Notes: a model not told the origin generated them from the letters alone. A stretch of 64,000 bases of DNA from Leguminivora glycinivorella (GCF_023078275.1 NC_062983.1:6379001-6443000); one strand, 5' to 3'. Positions 42,064 through 52,437 are shown, counted from the first letter of the stretch. A program made the numbers and translations.

Positions 42064-42790
42064 GCGCGCCGCGTCCCAGGTGGGTTCTCTATTATGTGTA
42101 CCGAAGTTATTTTTACTACATATTATGTTAATTCCCAGGTATACCGTTTCATCTTCCGCCGAGCGACCTGCCTCGGCCGAGGCAAGTCTACATTAGCCGT
42201 TTGCTGCGCGTGGACATTGCCTCGGCTTGGTCGACTTGTTCCAATGGCATTCTCTCTATCGAGTACCGTACTCACATCACATCGTGGCTACACTTGTAAT
42301 ACAATAGCAGATGAAACAATCATTCGGGTACCTAATAAAGAAGCCTATGCCATATTTTCTTCGCGTTATTACAGAGTCGGCAGTAGTACAAATTTGCATC
42401 GCAGACGAAATCGAGCAGTTAGCGAATAAAACGTAAATATTTGTCGCCGCGATGAATTCGCCGCTCGCCAAGTTTCTGGTTTATCGCCAGGGACTTACTG
42501 CAATATAGACTTTAGGTTACGTCTTCTTAGTAAATAAATCTTAGATAAAGATAAAACAAAATTAAATGAAGGATTTGGTTCCCTATCACTACACTATACA
42601 AAACAAAAATCTCCCACCGCGTCTGTTTGTGACTTGTGTGTATGTCTGTTCGCGATAAAATCAAAAACTACTGAATGGATTTTAATGCGGTTTTCATTTG
42701 TAAATAGAAAGATGAAGGTTTACTGTGAATTACAATTACAAAATACAAATAATTTATTAAGAGAAACATAATTGTACCTACAGTGATTGG
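42064..42790. other. No recognised repeat; unidentified GC-richer stretch at 42140-42260
   Basis: A 111-codon frame (42094-42429) spans CTGCCTCGGCCGAGGCAAGT, itself a palindrome CTTGCCTCGGCCGAGGCA-like site, but has no recognisable domain. Not called a gene. Confidence 0.35.
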
Positions 42791-42795
42791 TCTTA

Positions 42796-42927
42796 AAGAC
42801 CGCCGGTCGCATCACACCGTTGGTCACCGTTAAAACGTTCGTTAAATTTTATTGTATAGAAAGTTCCATAGTCATCTGCTGCGTGCCGATGATGTGCCTG
42901 TCAAATATGGTTGATGCAACTGGCCCT
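42796..42927. mobile_element. MITE of the TTGCATCAAAC type
   Basis: Left GACCGCCGGTCGCATCACAC, right TATGGTTGATGCAACTGGCC; related to 13661-13791. Decayed ends, no sure TSD. Confidence 0.5.
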
Positions 42928-42929
42928 AA

Positions 42930-43245
42930 GAATAGTAAGAATTGGTTGAAATATAACGATAATTTCTAATCGAGTTGGACAACGTTGCACTTTGCACGAA
43001 AAATCATCCTATCTATATATCTCTCTCGTTCTTTACAACGGATAGTTCCGGAAGTAGGCAGTCGCAGTGGTAGACATGGTAGTGTGATTATAAAGTCCGA
43101 CTCCCAATCCAATAGGCCGCTCCTTGCAAGTCATTTCCTGGAGTAAATTGTCTGCCACCGCGCGCCGCCTACCTCGCCAAGTCATAGCTCGCCTAATAAG
43201 TCTACAAGTACTAGGTCACCTAAGTCTCCACCAAAGACATTCGTA
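42930..43245. other. No recognised feature
   Basis: Mixed composition without repeat match. Confidence 0.4.
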
Positions 43246-43246
43246 A

Positions 43247-43500
43247 CTCCGTATAGACAGATAACATCTAAGAAAAACCATAAAGAAAAAGGTACGGTGG
43301 CCTAGATGGCGTTACACATTTGGGGGACTCTTAGATGGGGCTTATATTGATATTTGACATTTTAACACAGTCATATCATTCATATCAAGCTAAGAATATA
43401 GGCCAAATTGTCAAAAAAGGTTCAAAAGTTTTAAGCCTGTGTCAAGAGATGGCAGTCTAATGCACTATGATTACACATTTTACTTTGACAATACTGTATA
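43247..43500 (+). repeat. GGCCAAATTGTC repeat, copy C
   Basis: ACGGTGGCCTAGATGGCGTT, GATATTTGACATTTTAACAC, then an extra TCATATCATTCATATC, GGCCAAATTGTC and TGATTACACATTTTACTTT. Confidence 0.7.
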
Positions 43501-43510
43501 CCTACAGTTA

Positions 43511-43572
43511 ACCAAATAGGATCGAGTATTATAGAGAGTTGCCACTCTCTATAATACTCAATCCTATTTGGT
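43511..43572. repeat. Hairpin, 29-bp arms with one mismatch, 4-nt loop
   Basis: ACCAAATAGGATCGAGTATT.. pairs with ..AATACTCAATCCTATTTGGT. The arm includes the ACTCTCTATAATACT motif found at the right end of the GGCCAAATTGTC repeats. Confidence 0.85.
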
Positions 43573-43904
43573 CTCCATTAACTTAACACAGGCTAATTCA
43601 GACGTACACTGACTTCAGAATTATTTTTAAAAGATGTCATTAGTTATTTTGCGTCTCACTCACGCCAACACAACTACAGACAAGTATGAGTGAAATGCAC
43701 GATATTTTAAGTACATAATAATTATTATTACTTTGAGAATTGGTCTGACATTTACTGAAAGCGCGTGCTACGCGCTACTAGCGTAGCCGAAATATGGAAG
43801 TAACCTTAAGTAATTAAATACGTAAATAACACTGGAAAACTAATTATAATTGGGTTTCTGGACAACTACATTATTCTACAAGACAACTATAGAATACATA
43901 GATA

Positions 43905-44047
43905 TTCTTAAGTAAGCTGTATTTATCCGTTAGCAAGTCGAACGCCGGGTCCCACTGCACCGGCCAAACGCTAATATGGCCGGATCAAAGTAGGCCAAGA
44001 GAGAGTTCGCATTTGGACTGACTAGCTGGGGATGCTGAAACCCGTGC
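43905..44047 (+). repeat. Local direct duplication, left copy
   Basis: AAGTAAGCTGTATTTATCCG, GTTAGCAAGTCGAACGCC, ACGCTAATATGGCCGGATCA, GGGGATGCTG; recurs at 44557-44700 with more divergence. Confidence 0.7.
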
Positions 44048-44059
44048 ATTTTTATACAA

Positions 44060-44242
44060 CTAGCTTTTGCCAGCGGCTTCGCTCGCGTTAGAAAGAGACA
44101 AAAAGTAGCCTATGTCACTCTCCATCCCTTCAACTATCTCCACTTAAAAAAGCACGACAATTCGTCGCTCCGTTTTGCCGTGAAGGACGGACAAACATAG
44201 ACACACACACACACTTTCCCATTTATAATATTATAGTATGGA
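44060..44242 (-). mobile_element. Short Helitron, copy 3
   Basis: CTAGCTTTTGCCAGCGGCTT to ATTATAGTATGGA. It lies between the two halves of the local duplication, right after the left copy. Confidence 0.75.
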
Positions 44243-44556
44243 TTAAGTTCAGAATATTAAATTCTTGGTGATGTAGGAATATGTCTCACGAAAGTTTAAC
44301 GTCTACCTCTATATGTAGGAAGCCTTTTAATTTAAATACGTCATTTATCACCTGTGTTTAGTATGATTAGTCGATTGAACCCCTCAAAAGACAAAATAAT
44401 CGTTTAGTTACTATACGACTTCATATTTTAAAATTATAGACGGAGAGTTTACCTACACGATTTCGTCAACAACGCTTTTATTCTTTAAGGGAACTTTGGA
44501 GCTTAAAGACACCATAGGCACATCTATACATTCTATAGAATGGAATAATTGAATAA
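44243..44556. other. No recognised feature
   Basis: AT-rich spacer between the Helitron and the right duplicate. Confidence 0.4.
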
Positions 44557-44700
44557 TTCTAAAGTAAGCTGTCAATATCCGTTAGCAAGTCGGACGGCGC
44601 GGCGGGTCCCACGGCACCGGCCAGACGCTAAAATGGCCGGGTCAAAGTGGCCAAGAGTTCGCTTTTGGACTGGCTCGCTCTGGGGATGCTGCGAGCGTTC
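44557..44700 (+). repeat. Local direct duplication, right copy
   Basis: AAGTAAGCTGTCAATATCCG, ACGCTAAAATGGCCGGGTCA, TTTGGACTGGCTCGCTCTGG. Could be a duplicated host regulatory segment or an unrecognised repeat. Confidence 0.7.
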
Positions 44701-45990
44701 CTGTTGGTTGTGAGGCGAGTGTTGAGTTGGACCAGTGTAAGGTGACCTGTAACAGTAGAATTGAGAAATAAAATGTTAGGTTTTTTTAAACACGCTCTTA
44801 GTGAACGAAAGTCGTGTCAAGCGTCGTCAAAAATGCAGTTTCCTAACTTTAACAATGATGGATTTTACGTTTCCGTATTCCGTTCTTTATAATTTTGAGA
44901 ATTTTATTGCATAAATAACTATCTATATTCCCATTACGAATTGAACGGAATAAACGTAAACAAACTGCTGTCACTGTCAAAGTAACACGTGCAGCTCAAG
45001 TCAGGGGTTCTCAAAGTAAGGGCCGACAGAAAAACAAATAACTTTTAACCAGTTATTAAGTACACACTTAAAATCGTGAATCGATCGAACACGATGACTG
45101 TTATATTATGTTATGATCCCACGCAAGTCAAAATAAAAATCGGTTTAAAATTGTCGAACTTCTGTCATATCAGATACTTACAAAACCAATAATTAAATTT
45201 ATAATCACCTTATTATGCACAGGCTAATTAAAACCGTCTTCAAATATGGTGTCGAAGACCGTTTTAATCAGCCATTAAAATTCACTACCACCTAGTCTCG
45301 AAAGTTGCTGAAAAATAATGTTTAGAGGCCCGCTATTTGGTCGCCCAGATACATTTCCACAGTGATACCAGTGCAATAAATAAACTACCCCACAAAAACG
45401 GCTTTTTAATTTCAATAAATATACCAAAACGTTTTGTGTTGAAATTTATTTTCGTTTAAACAGAGTCATTATTTGTGTAATGGAATATGTAAAGATTTTT
45501 AATAAACAAGTTGTAAAATATCGCCAATTTTAATACCTCGAATGGTGCAATTGTTTTATAGCACCGGCCACACCTTTGTTTACAATAATTCCGGCTAATT
45601 CAAAATAGGAATTATAGCTGGCAATTTTCAAGTAGCTGAAAATAACTGTATAGTGTATTAACATAATTATCGATTTATAATTTCATTTTGTGAGTGGTAT
45701 TCAATAAGGGTTTTCATAATACTTCGACTGACTCAAAAGCGATCGGAATACCATGTATCGGATTCATTCCGTATGCAGACACCTTTACTTTTCATACAAC
45801 TTTACAAATGCGGTCACTAAACTCAATTCTCTCCGGTTTTCAACCTTAATACAAAATATATAGGGTTGTTTGTATTTTTAGGAACGGTAAAGTTGTCATT
45901 GTCTCTTACTCAGCACCCTTAATTTGTAGATAAAACTGGTTTTTTCACAATAGACATTACCATAACTCCTTGACCGGACATAGACTGGAC
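44701..45990. other. AT-rich DNA without recognised elements
   Basis: No ORF. Inverted words AAACCGTCTTCAAATATGGT / GTCGAAGACCGTTTTAATCA at 45229-45270 form a weak pair. Confidence 0.4.
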
Positions 45991-45993
45991 ACT

Positions 45994-46115
45994 TATAAAT
46001 ATTTATCATTGGCCGGATTGTTATTGAGATAGTTCAGTGCTCGCTCAGATGCTGTGACGGTTGGTCAGTGGGAAAGTTCCAAATTCGAAATTTGGAGAAT
46101 GGAGAAACTCAGCTG
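45994..46115 (+). promoter_or_regulatory. Candidate insect core promoter and short first exon
   Basis: TATAAAT at 45994-46000, arthropod initiator-like TTCAGTG at 46033-46039 (plus a second CTCAG about 10 bp on), and a consensus donor CTG|GTAAGT at about 46113. An ATG at about 46098 opens five codons before that donor. The TATA-initiator spacing (about 40) is somewhat long. A repeat begins at 46157, so no following exon is seen. Confidence 0.25.
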
Positions 46116-46156
46116 GTAAGTCGAATAATGTGTATTATTTTATAAGTGACATAATC

Positions 46157-46584
46157 TTATCTTATACCTTTAAACGAGCAATTCTTGTATATTTATTTAT
46201 TTATATACATACCGACGATCTCGGAAACCGCTCTAACGATTTCGCTGAAAATTTGTTGTGTGAGGGTTTTGGGGGTGAAAAATCGATCTATCTTAGCTTA
46301 GCCTTAGATCCCAGAAAACGCGAATTTTCGAGTTTTCATGCGTTTTTCTTTCGCGTTAGTAAACGTAAATTGTGGTCGTTAATTTCCCCGCCCGCGCATC
46401 GGCTCCGCGTAGCTCAGTCGTAAGAGGTTAGTCTAATGTTCGCACTGTTCGCAGGCAGATCGCAGGTGTCAGGGTTTCGAATCCCAGCCAGAAATTAAGT
46501 TTTTTTTTTGTATTTATTAGAGTTTTTTTTTTAATCTAAAGACGTGATATAATAAAATAGAACCGAGCGAAGCTCTGTCGCCCA
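46157..46584 (+). repeat. tRNA-like/hairpin repeat, copy 2 (428 bp)
   Basis: Same order as 11742-12160. The B-box arm GGGTTTCGAATCCC is intact here and the A box is GTAGCTCAGTCGTAAGAGG. It ends with the hairpin ACCGAGC-GAA-GCTCTGT. Confidence 0.7.
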
Positions 46585-46737
46585 TCTACATTCTATCTGT
46601 AGACAGTCTAGACTCTTTAACCTAATTAGGCCCAATGTACTTCCTTTAAATTTCTAAAATGACATCGAAAAGTTCTGATAAGGACATAACTAATTGTGAC
46701 AAAAAATATCATCTATATTTTCTACAGTACTTTTCTA

Positions 46738-46815
46738 CTAAGATCATACCATCCCATACATTAGAATGCGACCGCCTAAGAACGCGTATACACTACACCA
46801 CACATAGATGGATTC
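46738..46815 (+). mobile_element. Truncated end of the GATCATACCATCCCATA foldback MITE
   Basis: AAGATCATACCATCCCATAC, GCGACCGCCTAAGAACGCG and CACCACACATAGATGG match the left arm of 50948-51221. Confidence 0.7.
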
Positions 46816-46862
46816 AAAACCGTCATAATCATGATCTTTACAACTCATGTAAAGCCTGGAGG

Positions 46863-46941
46863 GTTGAAAACGGTGACTTGCTTATTATTTTCAGTGACAA
46901 TTTTCTGAATTCGAACGCGTGAGACTCAAAAATCAGCCCGC
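46863..46941. mobile_element. Truncated CAG-family MITE
   Basis: GTTGAAAACGGTGACTTGCT, TTTTCAGTGACAATTTTCTG, GTGAGACTCAAAAATCAGCC; the left end is lost. Confidence 0.65.
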
Positions 46942-47090
46942 TGACCCGAAAAATGAGACTACGCGCCATCTTGCGGAATTTCGTTAGAACTATTTTCTTC
47001 ATACTAAACGAACTGCCACCGCATACATCAGAATAATAGCGCCCTCTTAACGACAGTCATATAATTTACTTTCATTGGTTTGGCTTTAAT
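46942..47090 (-). mobile_element. Diverged copy of the TGACCAGAAATAT MITE
   Basis: Inverse of 29270-29404: CTTCATACTAAACGAACTGC, CCGCATACATCAGAATAATA, GCGCCCTCTTAACGACAGTC. Confidence 0.6.
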
Positions 47091-47099
47091 TTTATTGTT

Positions 47100-47495
47100 A
47101 CAAAGATAACACAACTAAATAGACACAAATTCATGTTACATTTATTATAAAGTCTAAATTGCAACGTTTAAATTTAAATGCATGAAGTCATTTCAAATTT
47201 CGAACGAAGAAGCAAAGAATGCGTCAAACTATTCCATTCCTATTTCAATTAGGAACTGGCGGCGTATTTTGTAAATTTTAAACTTAATTCATAAGTGTTA
47301 AGGTTGATTTTAAGTTGGAAGGGGTAAATCTTTAGATGATGGGTAGCGAAACTAGCGACACCATAGACGGAGAAAAAATATAGACGGAAGGTTTATAATC
47401 TTATGTCATCATGTGTTGTACACTCTCATGAATCGTGAAGCATATGCTGAAAGCGTTATTAGGTACTCTACTCGATTATAAACTGAAATAGATAC
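47100..47495. other. No recognised feature
   Basis: AT-rich; no ORF or repeat match. Confidence 0.45.
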
Positions 47496-47499
47496 CAAT

Positions 47500-47625
47500 C
47501 ACTCAAGGAAAAGCGGTCACGCCCACTAATGGTGAAGCCAAAAATCGAACCCGGGTCTCCAAAAAACAAATGATAAAATATTTTATTAAATAATTTATTT
47601 GTTCCCTACTCTACTCAACCTTCAA
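47500..47625 (-). repeat. tRNA-derived SINE-like fragment
   Basis: AAAATCGAACCCGGGTCTCC and AATAATTTATTTGTTCCCTA, as at 728-825. Confidence 0.5.
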
Positions 47626-47659
47626 TTACCGAAAAACGGTAACTTTTCCTCTCCTTCGT

Positions 47660-47900
47660 GAAGATTATAGAATAGAATAAGAATAAGAAATTTATTTGCT
47701 AGAATACTTATAACTAAGGTACAGATGTTCGTGTAAGAAGACAAGTAAAAGTATTCAGTCATCGTCATGACGACATGCAAATGTTTCTTAAAACTAAGTA
47801 TTAAATTTATTAATTATACAAAATATATAACTAGTATTAAAAAATTACAAAATTAAAATCTACACATTCAACAACAATAATAATTAACTTCATTCCATTG
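47660..47900 (-). mobile_element. LINE 3'-tail-like fragment, ATTCT tail
   Basis: ATAGAATAGAATAAGAATAA then GAAATTTATTTGCTAGAATA; on the minus strand this is a LINE 3' UTR ending in ATTCT units. No coding part. Confidence 0.4.
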
Positions 47901-48062
47901 TTATAAAATTTCGCTACGTGCATTACTGGTGTTGCCCTCATTTAAATTATATGGTATCAAACTATCAAATTAGTTCCAACGGTCATCACTAGCATTAATG
48001 TTGGGCATGTCCATAAAATGCCGTGTATTTATGACAATCAGCGCCACGCCACTCTGTCCCGT

Positions 48063-48263
48063 ATGAATCTTAATATGACTCTTAAGTGACCAACTGGCTA
48101 TTAGTCACATATTCTCGTAAAGCGGTGCCATGATGACGTCACATACCCGTCAAGAGGTTTCTATTATCTATGAATCTTAGGTGACCAACTGTCTATCCGT
48201 CACATAATTCTCGTAAAGCGGTGCCATGATGAAGTCACATAGCGTCTAGGGGTTTATATAATC
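48063..48263 (+). repeat. Two-unit tandem repeat (107 + 94 bp)
   Basis: ATGAATCTTA, GTGACCAACTG, CTCGTAAAGCGGTGCCATGA and AGTCACATA repeat in order from 48063 and from 48170. Confidence 0.8.
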
Positions 48264-48605
48264 CATGGAAACTATCAATAAATCGATGCTTGGCCGGTTC
48301 ATCAGTAATTTAGAATTTTATGGCTTGTGGGACGGGGCGGGTCGACCCCCGCGCTTAGACCCTTTTGGAGGGTGCGCAGAAAAGGTGCGGTCTCGTAGTG
48401 CGATTATTTATTGTTTATATACAATATATACTATCAATCAAACGCATTTACTTAATAGGTATTGCAAGCATTCGATAACAAATACTCTAGAGTCAAATTA
48501 CTTTTTATTTAGTCATTTTACACACATGTTCTAGTGACTAAAGTAAAGAGAGATACCAATCTTCCCAATAACAGCCCTTGTCTTTAAACCGAAACATTTT
48601 TTTAA
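48264..48605. other. No recognised feature
   Basis: A small GC-rich patch GGGACGGGGCGGGTCGACCC at 48328-48350 and a short frame without domain. Confidence 0.4.
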
Positions 48606-48606
48606 T

Positions 48607-48660
48607 ATGTAAATCAACGACAAGCTTCGTCTCAATCACTAATGATGATTTCCGTAACGT
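48607..48660 (+). repeat. Short match to the region below the RT fragment at 59 kb
   Basis: AAATCAACGACAAGCTTCGT..ATGATGATTTCCGTAACG resembles 59063-59112 (AAATCAACAACATGCTTCGT..). Confidence 0.45.
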
Positions 48661-48789
48661 AAAGATGTCGTGCATAATAGATTTTCCTCGTACTTATTTT
48701 CTCGGAAATGTTCGTATTTGTCGTGCTAGTTCGGTCGACGCCCATACTTATTGTTCTACTGCTGACAATCTCATAGGAAGCGTGATCCA

Positions 48790-48855
48790 CCGTAGACCGC
48801 ATTATCACTTACCATCAGGTGTGATCGTGGTCAAACGTCTACCTATTCATAGAAA
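48790..48855 (+). repeat. LINE/SINE 3'-tail-like fragment
   Basis: CCGCATTATCACTTACCATC, AGGTGTGATCGTGGTCAAAC: the style of a common lepidopteran retroposon 3' end. Confidence 0.4.
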
Positions 48856-48860
48856 AAAAA

Positions 48861-49408
48861 ACCGGCCAAGAGCGTGTCGGGCCACGCTCAGTGTAGGGTT
48901 CCATAGTTTTCCGTATTTTTCTCAAAAACTACTAAACCTATGAAGTTCAAAACAATTTTCCTAGAAAGTCTTTATAAAGTTCTACTTTTGTGATTTTTTT
49001 CATATTTTTTAAACATATGGTTCAAAAGTTAGAGGGGGGGACGCACTTTTTTTTCCTTTAGGAGCGATTATTTCCGAAAATATTAATATTATCAAAAAAC
49101 GATCTTAGTAAACCCTTATTCATTTTTAAATACCTATCCAATGATATATCACACGTTGGGATTGGAATGAAAAAAAAAATCAGCCCCCACTTTACATGTA
49201 GGGGGGTACCCTAATAAAACATTTTTTTCCATTTTTTATTTTTGCACTTTGTTGGCGTGATTGATATACATATTGGTACCAAATTTCAGCTTTCTAGTGT
49301 TAACGGTTACTGAGATTATCCGCGGACGGACGGACGGATGGACGGACGGACAGACAGACATGGCGAAACTATAAGGGTTCCTAGTTGACTACGGAACCCT
49401 AAAAAAGA
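48861..49408 (+). repeat. GGGTTCCGTAG repeat, full copy
   Basis: From CCGGCCAAGAGCGTGTCGGG to GTTGACTACGGAACCCTAAA with a CGGACGGACGGA array at about 49323-49350. Confidence 0.85.
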
Positions 49409-49524
49409 CTAAAATATCGTGACACGTTCGTGAGTTTCCGTAAAAATACGAATGAAAAACGCACTACATCTATAGACCATTTCATAACAGTGACCGTTAG
49501 TTTCCTACCAGTAAAAACAGCACA

Positions 49525-49600
49525 CCAACGGGAGCTGTGGAAATCACGGGGTGAGGCCTTTGCCCAGCAGTGGGACACATAAACGGGCTATTATTAAAAA
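49525..49600 (+). mobile_element. LINE 3'-tail fragment
   Basis: GGGGTGAGGCCTTTGCCCAG, CAGTGGGACACATAAACGGG then A-rich; resembles the 3' end of a lepidopteran LINE (GCCTTTGCCCAGCAGTGGGA). Confidence 0.5.
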
Positions 49601-49906
49601 AAAGGCTTCTTTTTAAGAACTGTCGAAACGATTTACTAATATGGAATTACTATGAAATACTGAGGAGTGACATCACGGTCAATTCATTTACTTTATATCT
49701 TTCTCTTTGGCTTATTAAATAGAAATTATGTTTAAACATAACCACTGTCCATATTTTTCTTCTAATTATGTGGTGCTTTATTTCGTGCACTGCATAAAAT
49801 ACTTTATTTTAAGTATAGGAAACTAGCCTATTGTTGCCAGACAGTGACATTTCGCCGTTAATTGCTCGTTCAATATGGAAATATTAACGGTGAGGAACAA
49901 TGTTAC

Positions 49907-50261
49907 TTGTGTCGCTTAACTTCAAACTTGGTAAATCCATTCTGCTTTAAGGTTGAATATATATAAAATGTAATATGATCTGAAAGAGAATCAACTTACT
50001 GATGTGCCGACGGAAAGTTTCCAAATTTCTGAAATTTTCACACAGGAAAACTTCGGAAACTTTCCATTCATTGTATGGACAGTTGTATGGATGGAAACTT
50101 TCCATTTCATAAATTTAAATTCCCTTTATTTTTCGTGAAACTTTCGTGAATTTTTCATGAAATTTAAGTTTTTTTTTGGAAAGTTTCCGCAATTTGCACA
50201 TCACTAAAATTTCAACTATATAGCAGAATGGATTTACCCAAGTTTGAAGTTAAGCAACACA
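49907..50261. mobile_element. Foldback element, ~38-bp arms, GGAAAGTTTCC-rich interior
   Basis: TTCAAACTTGGTAAATCCAT / ATGGATTTACCCAAGTTTGA arms at the ends. The interior repeats the palindromic word GGAAAGTTTCC and variants about six times. No TSD recognised. Confidence 0.65.
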
Positions 50262-50429
50262 CTAATCAACGAGAAATAGGTACAGAATTGTCAGTGTCAA
50301 GTATCAATGTCACAAATAGCCCACAGTACCTATGTCATTTGTATTAATTTATTATCAACTTAAATAAAATACCTTTTTTGCGAACCGTACCAACCCACGC
50401 CTCCTGACAAGAAACGCGTGCAAAGGAGA

Positions 50430-50624
50430 AAGGAGAAAACTGAGACCGGTCAGAGAGGGAGATCTTCAAGATACGTCGCCATGGCAACGTACGCACACAG
50501 CGACACTTATACCCAGGGTTGCCATGCGACTGGATTTACCTTGACTTGTCGGGATTTTTACTTGTAAGGAGAAAACTGAGACCGGTCAGAGAGGGAGATC
50601 TTCAAAATACATCGCCATGGCAAC
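50430..50624 (+). repeat. 59-bp direct repeat pair (50430-50488, 50566-50624)
   Basis: AAGGAGAAAACTGAGACCGG..TCGCCATGGCAAC occurs twice with two mismatches, 77 bp apart. Confidence 0.85.
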
Positions 50625-50947
50625 TGGCAACTACTTTTTCAGAAAAAAAGGCGGCAAATTTAGTAAATATGTATGCGCTAAGAGTTTACCTTCCATGAAA
50701 AATTTGGAAGTTCGAGCTTTTTAGAACTACTTATTAGACGAAGACGTTATATAGGTACTCTATGTGAAGCTGACAGAAAACTGTCGCATCCTTTCTTTTC
50801 AATATGACAACTTCAATCCTAATTCAGGGCTGTCTTAAAAATCGTGTTATATAAGTATATTGTCACACTCGTTACGCTCGCGTTTTCGTTTTCACTATGT
50901 GTGGCCGATCACACTTTACATATGCATAAACATAGATTAAATATATG

Positions 50948-51221
50948 AAGATCATACCATCCCATAGATCAAAATGCGACCGCCTAAGAACACCACACAT
51001 AGATGGCGCCACAAAAAAAATTCTTGTAGCTTTCGATTATACTTGTAGATGGCGTTAAGTGTCACTTTTGACATGGATTTATGGCTCGGAAGTGACACTT
51101 AACGCCAATCTACAAATAATCGATGGCAACAAGGCATTTTTTTGTGGCGCCATCTATGTGTGGTGTAGTGTATGCGCGTTCTTAAGCGGTCGCATTTTGA
51201 TATATCGGATGGTATGATCTT
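50948..51221. mobile_element. 274-bp foldback MITE
   Basis: AAGATCATACCATCCCATAG / GATGGTATGATCTT ends, then arms with GCGACCGC, CCACACATAGATGGCGCCAC and AGTGTCAC pairing across the element. A partial copy is at 46738. Confidence 0.75.
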
Positions 51222-51229
51222 ATATTTAA

Positions 51230-51745
51230 TTTATGGTATAAAGAAGAAATATAAACAAATGTAATTTATCACGATTTTTCACTTTTTAACTGGCAACACT
51301 TTACCCACCCCCGAAGTTTTAGTTATTAAGCAAATGCTTTGTAAACATTTTGGGCCGGGCACCTTTAGTTTTGCTTATAAATAGGTTGGGCGTTAAGTTT
51401 AAGCTGTATTAGAATTCAGGAAGGTTTGGGTGAAAGGGTGGTCCCTTATTCCCACTATTCGTAATTTTACCTGTTTGAGTATAGAGATTTTAAGGTCTTC
51501 CCAGTTTTCATGGCCATTTAAGCTATTTCCAAAAAAGGGTATCATATAAATATAGCTCTTGCTTTAGTATTAAAAAATTTTAGGTAGGTAATTAGGTATC
51601 TAAACCACATGCTTATAGGAGCGTGTTGACCAAAAACCTTATACAGGCCATAATATTAATATGTAAAAGAATAATTACCAAAGCAATTGCAACAGCAATG
51701 CAGTCAGTAGAAATGTTGTCTCATTACTGCAGCAGTGGGTTTTAG
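51230..51745. other. No recognised feature
   Basis: AT-rich; TTATAAATAGGTTGGGCG at about 51375 is TATA-like but unsupported. Confidence 0.4.
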
Positions 51746-51750
51746 GAGTC

Positions 51751-51896
51751 CTGCCGGCGTATCATGCTTCCAATTTTATCACTTGTCCACGTGGATAAGA
51801 CAACTGTCACTCTCACACTGACACACTTGCCAAAGCGTGACGGATGCTTTATCCACGTGGATAAATGATAAAATTGGAATCATAATACGCCGGCAG
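51751..51896. mobile_element. 146-bp MITE, CTGCCGGCGTAT ends
   Basis: CTGCCGGCGTATCATGCTTC.. against ..GAATCATAATACGCCGGCAG, continuing through TTATCCACGTGGATAA. TSD not clear. Confidence 0.75.
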
Positions 51897-51899
51897 TTC

Positions 51900-52435
51900 A
51901 GAATATGTTATCCTTAACGTTCTCGTAATAAAAACTTATCTTCTTGTATCTCTATCTTATTGTACTTACTTAATTTTATTATTGGTTAAGGTAAGTAAGC
52001 GTGGGTGGGTGGGGCGCCTTTCACTTTTACCATTTTCCTTGTCGTTCTAGCCATCGACAACACAACTCGGTCGCAACAAGTTCAACATCCATCCGCTATT
52101 TTCAGATTACCCGTGATCATGATGAAATCGCATCATGATGGAACTATAAACGTCCAAATATGCGGTGCTCGACAACCAAAGAGGCAATCACGGTCTATAA
52201 TTTATAAAGTAATTGATTGATTAAGGTAGAATAATTTATAAATTAATTTTATATTATGAAATAAATAAATCTAAATCTAAAACTATACCCCAGTCATTAT
52301 AAGACTAGTGTCGATTTGTTTTTATCCGAACAACCCAGCCAATAAGACAGCATCAAAAGTAGCGGGTCACAAAGCTAAAGAAGTGTCTACCATTCTGTAA
52401 CCGCTAAACAAAAAGAAATGTGTGTCTGCACTTAG
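51900..52435. other. No recognised feature
   Basis: A frame from 52005 to 52220 has a hydrophobic start but no homology I recognise. TATTATGAAATAAATAAATC at about 52253 is LINE-tail-like. Confidence 0.35.
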
Positions 52436-52437
52436 AA

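Larger units (their letters stand above)
48664..49475. mobile_element. Inverted-repeat element interrupted by two other repeats
   Basis: The left part AGATGTCGTGCATAATAGAT..ATGTTCGTATTTGTCGTG and right part TCGTGACACGTTCGTGAGTT..CGCACTACATCTAT are the two ends of the family seen at 57000-57407. Between them lie a LINE/SINE tail-like fragment (48790-48855) and a complete GGGTTCCGTAG repeat (48861-49408). Confidence 0.55.

Noticed and set aside
42094..42429. 111-codon plus-strand gene
   Set aside because: No recognisable domain, start context or conservation evidence; length is within chance for this window.
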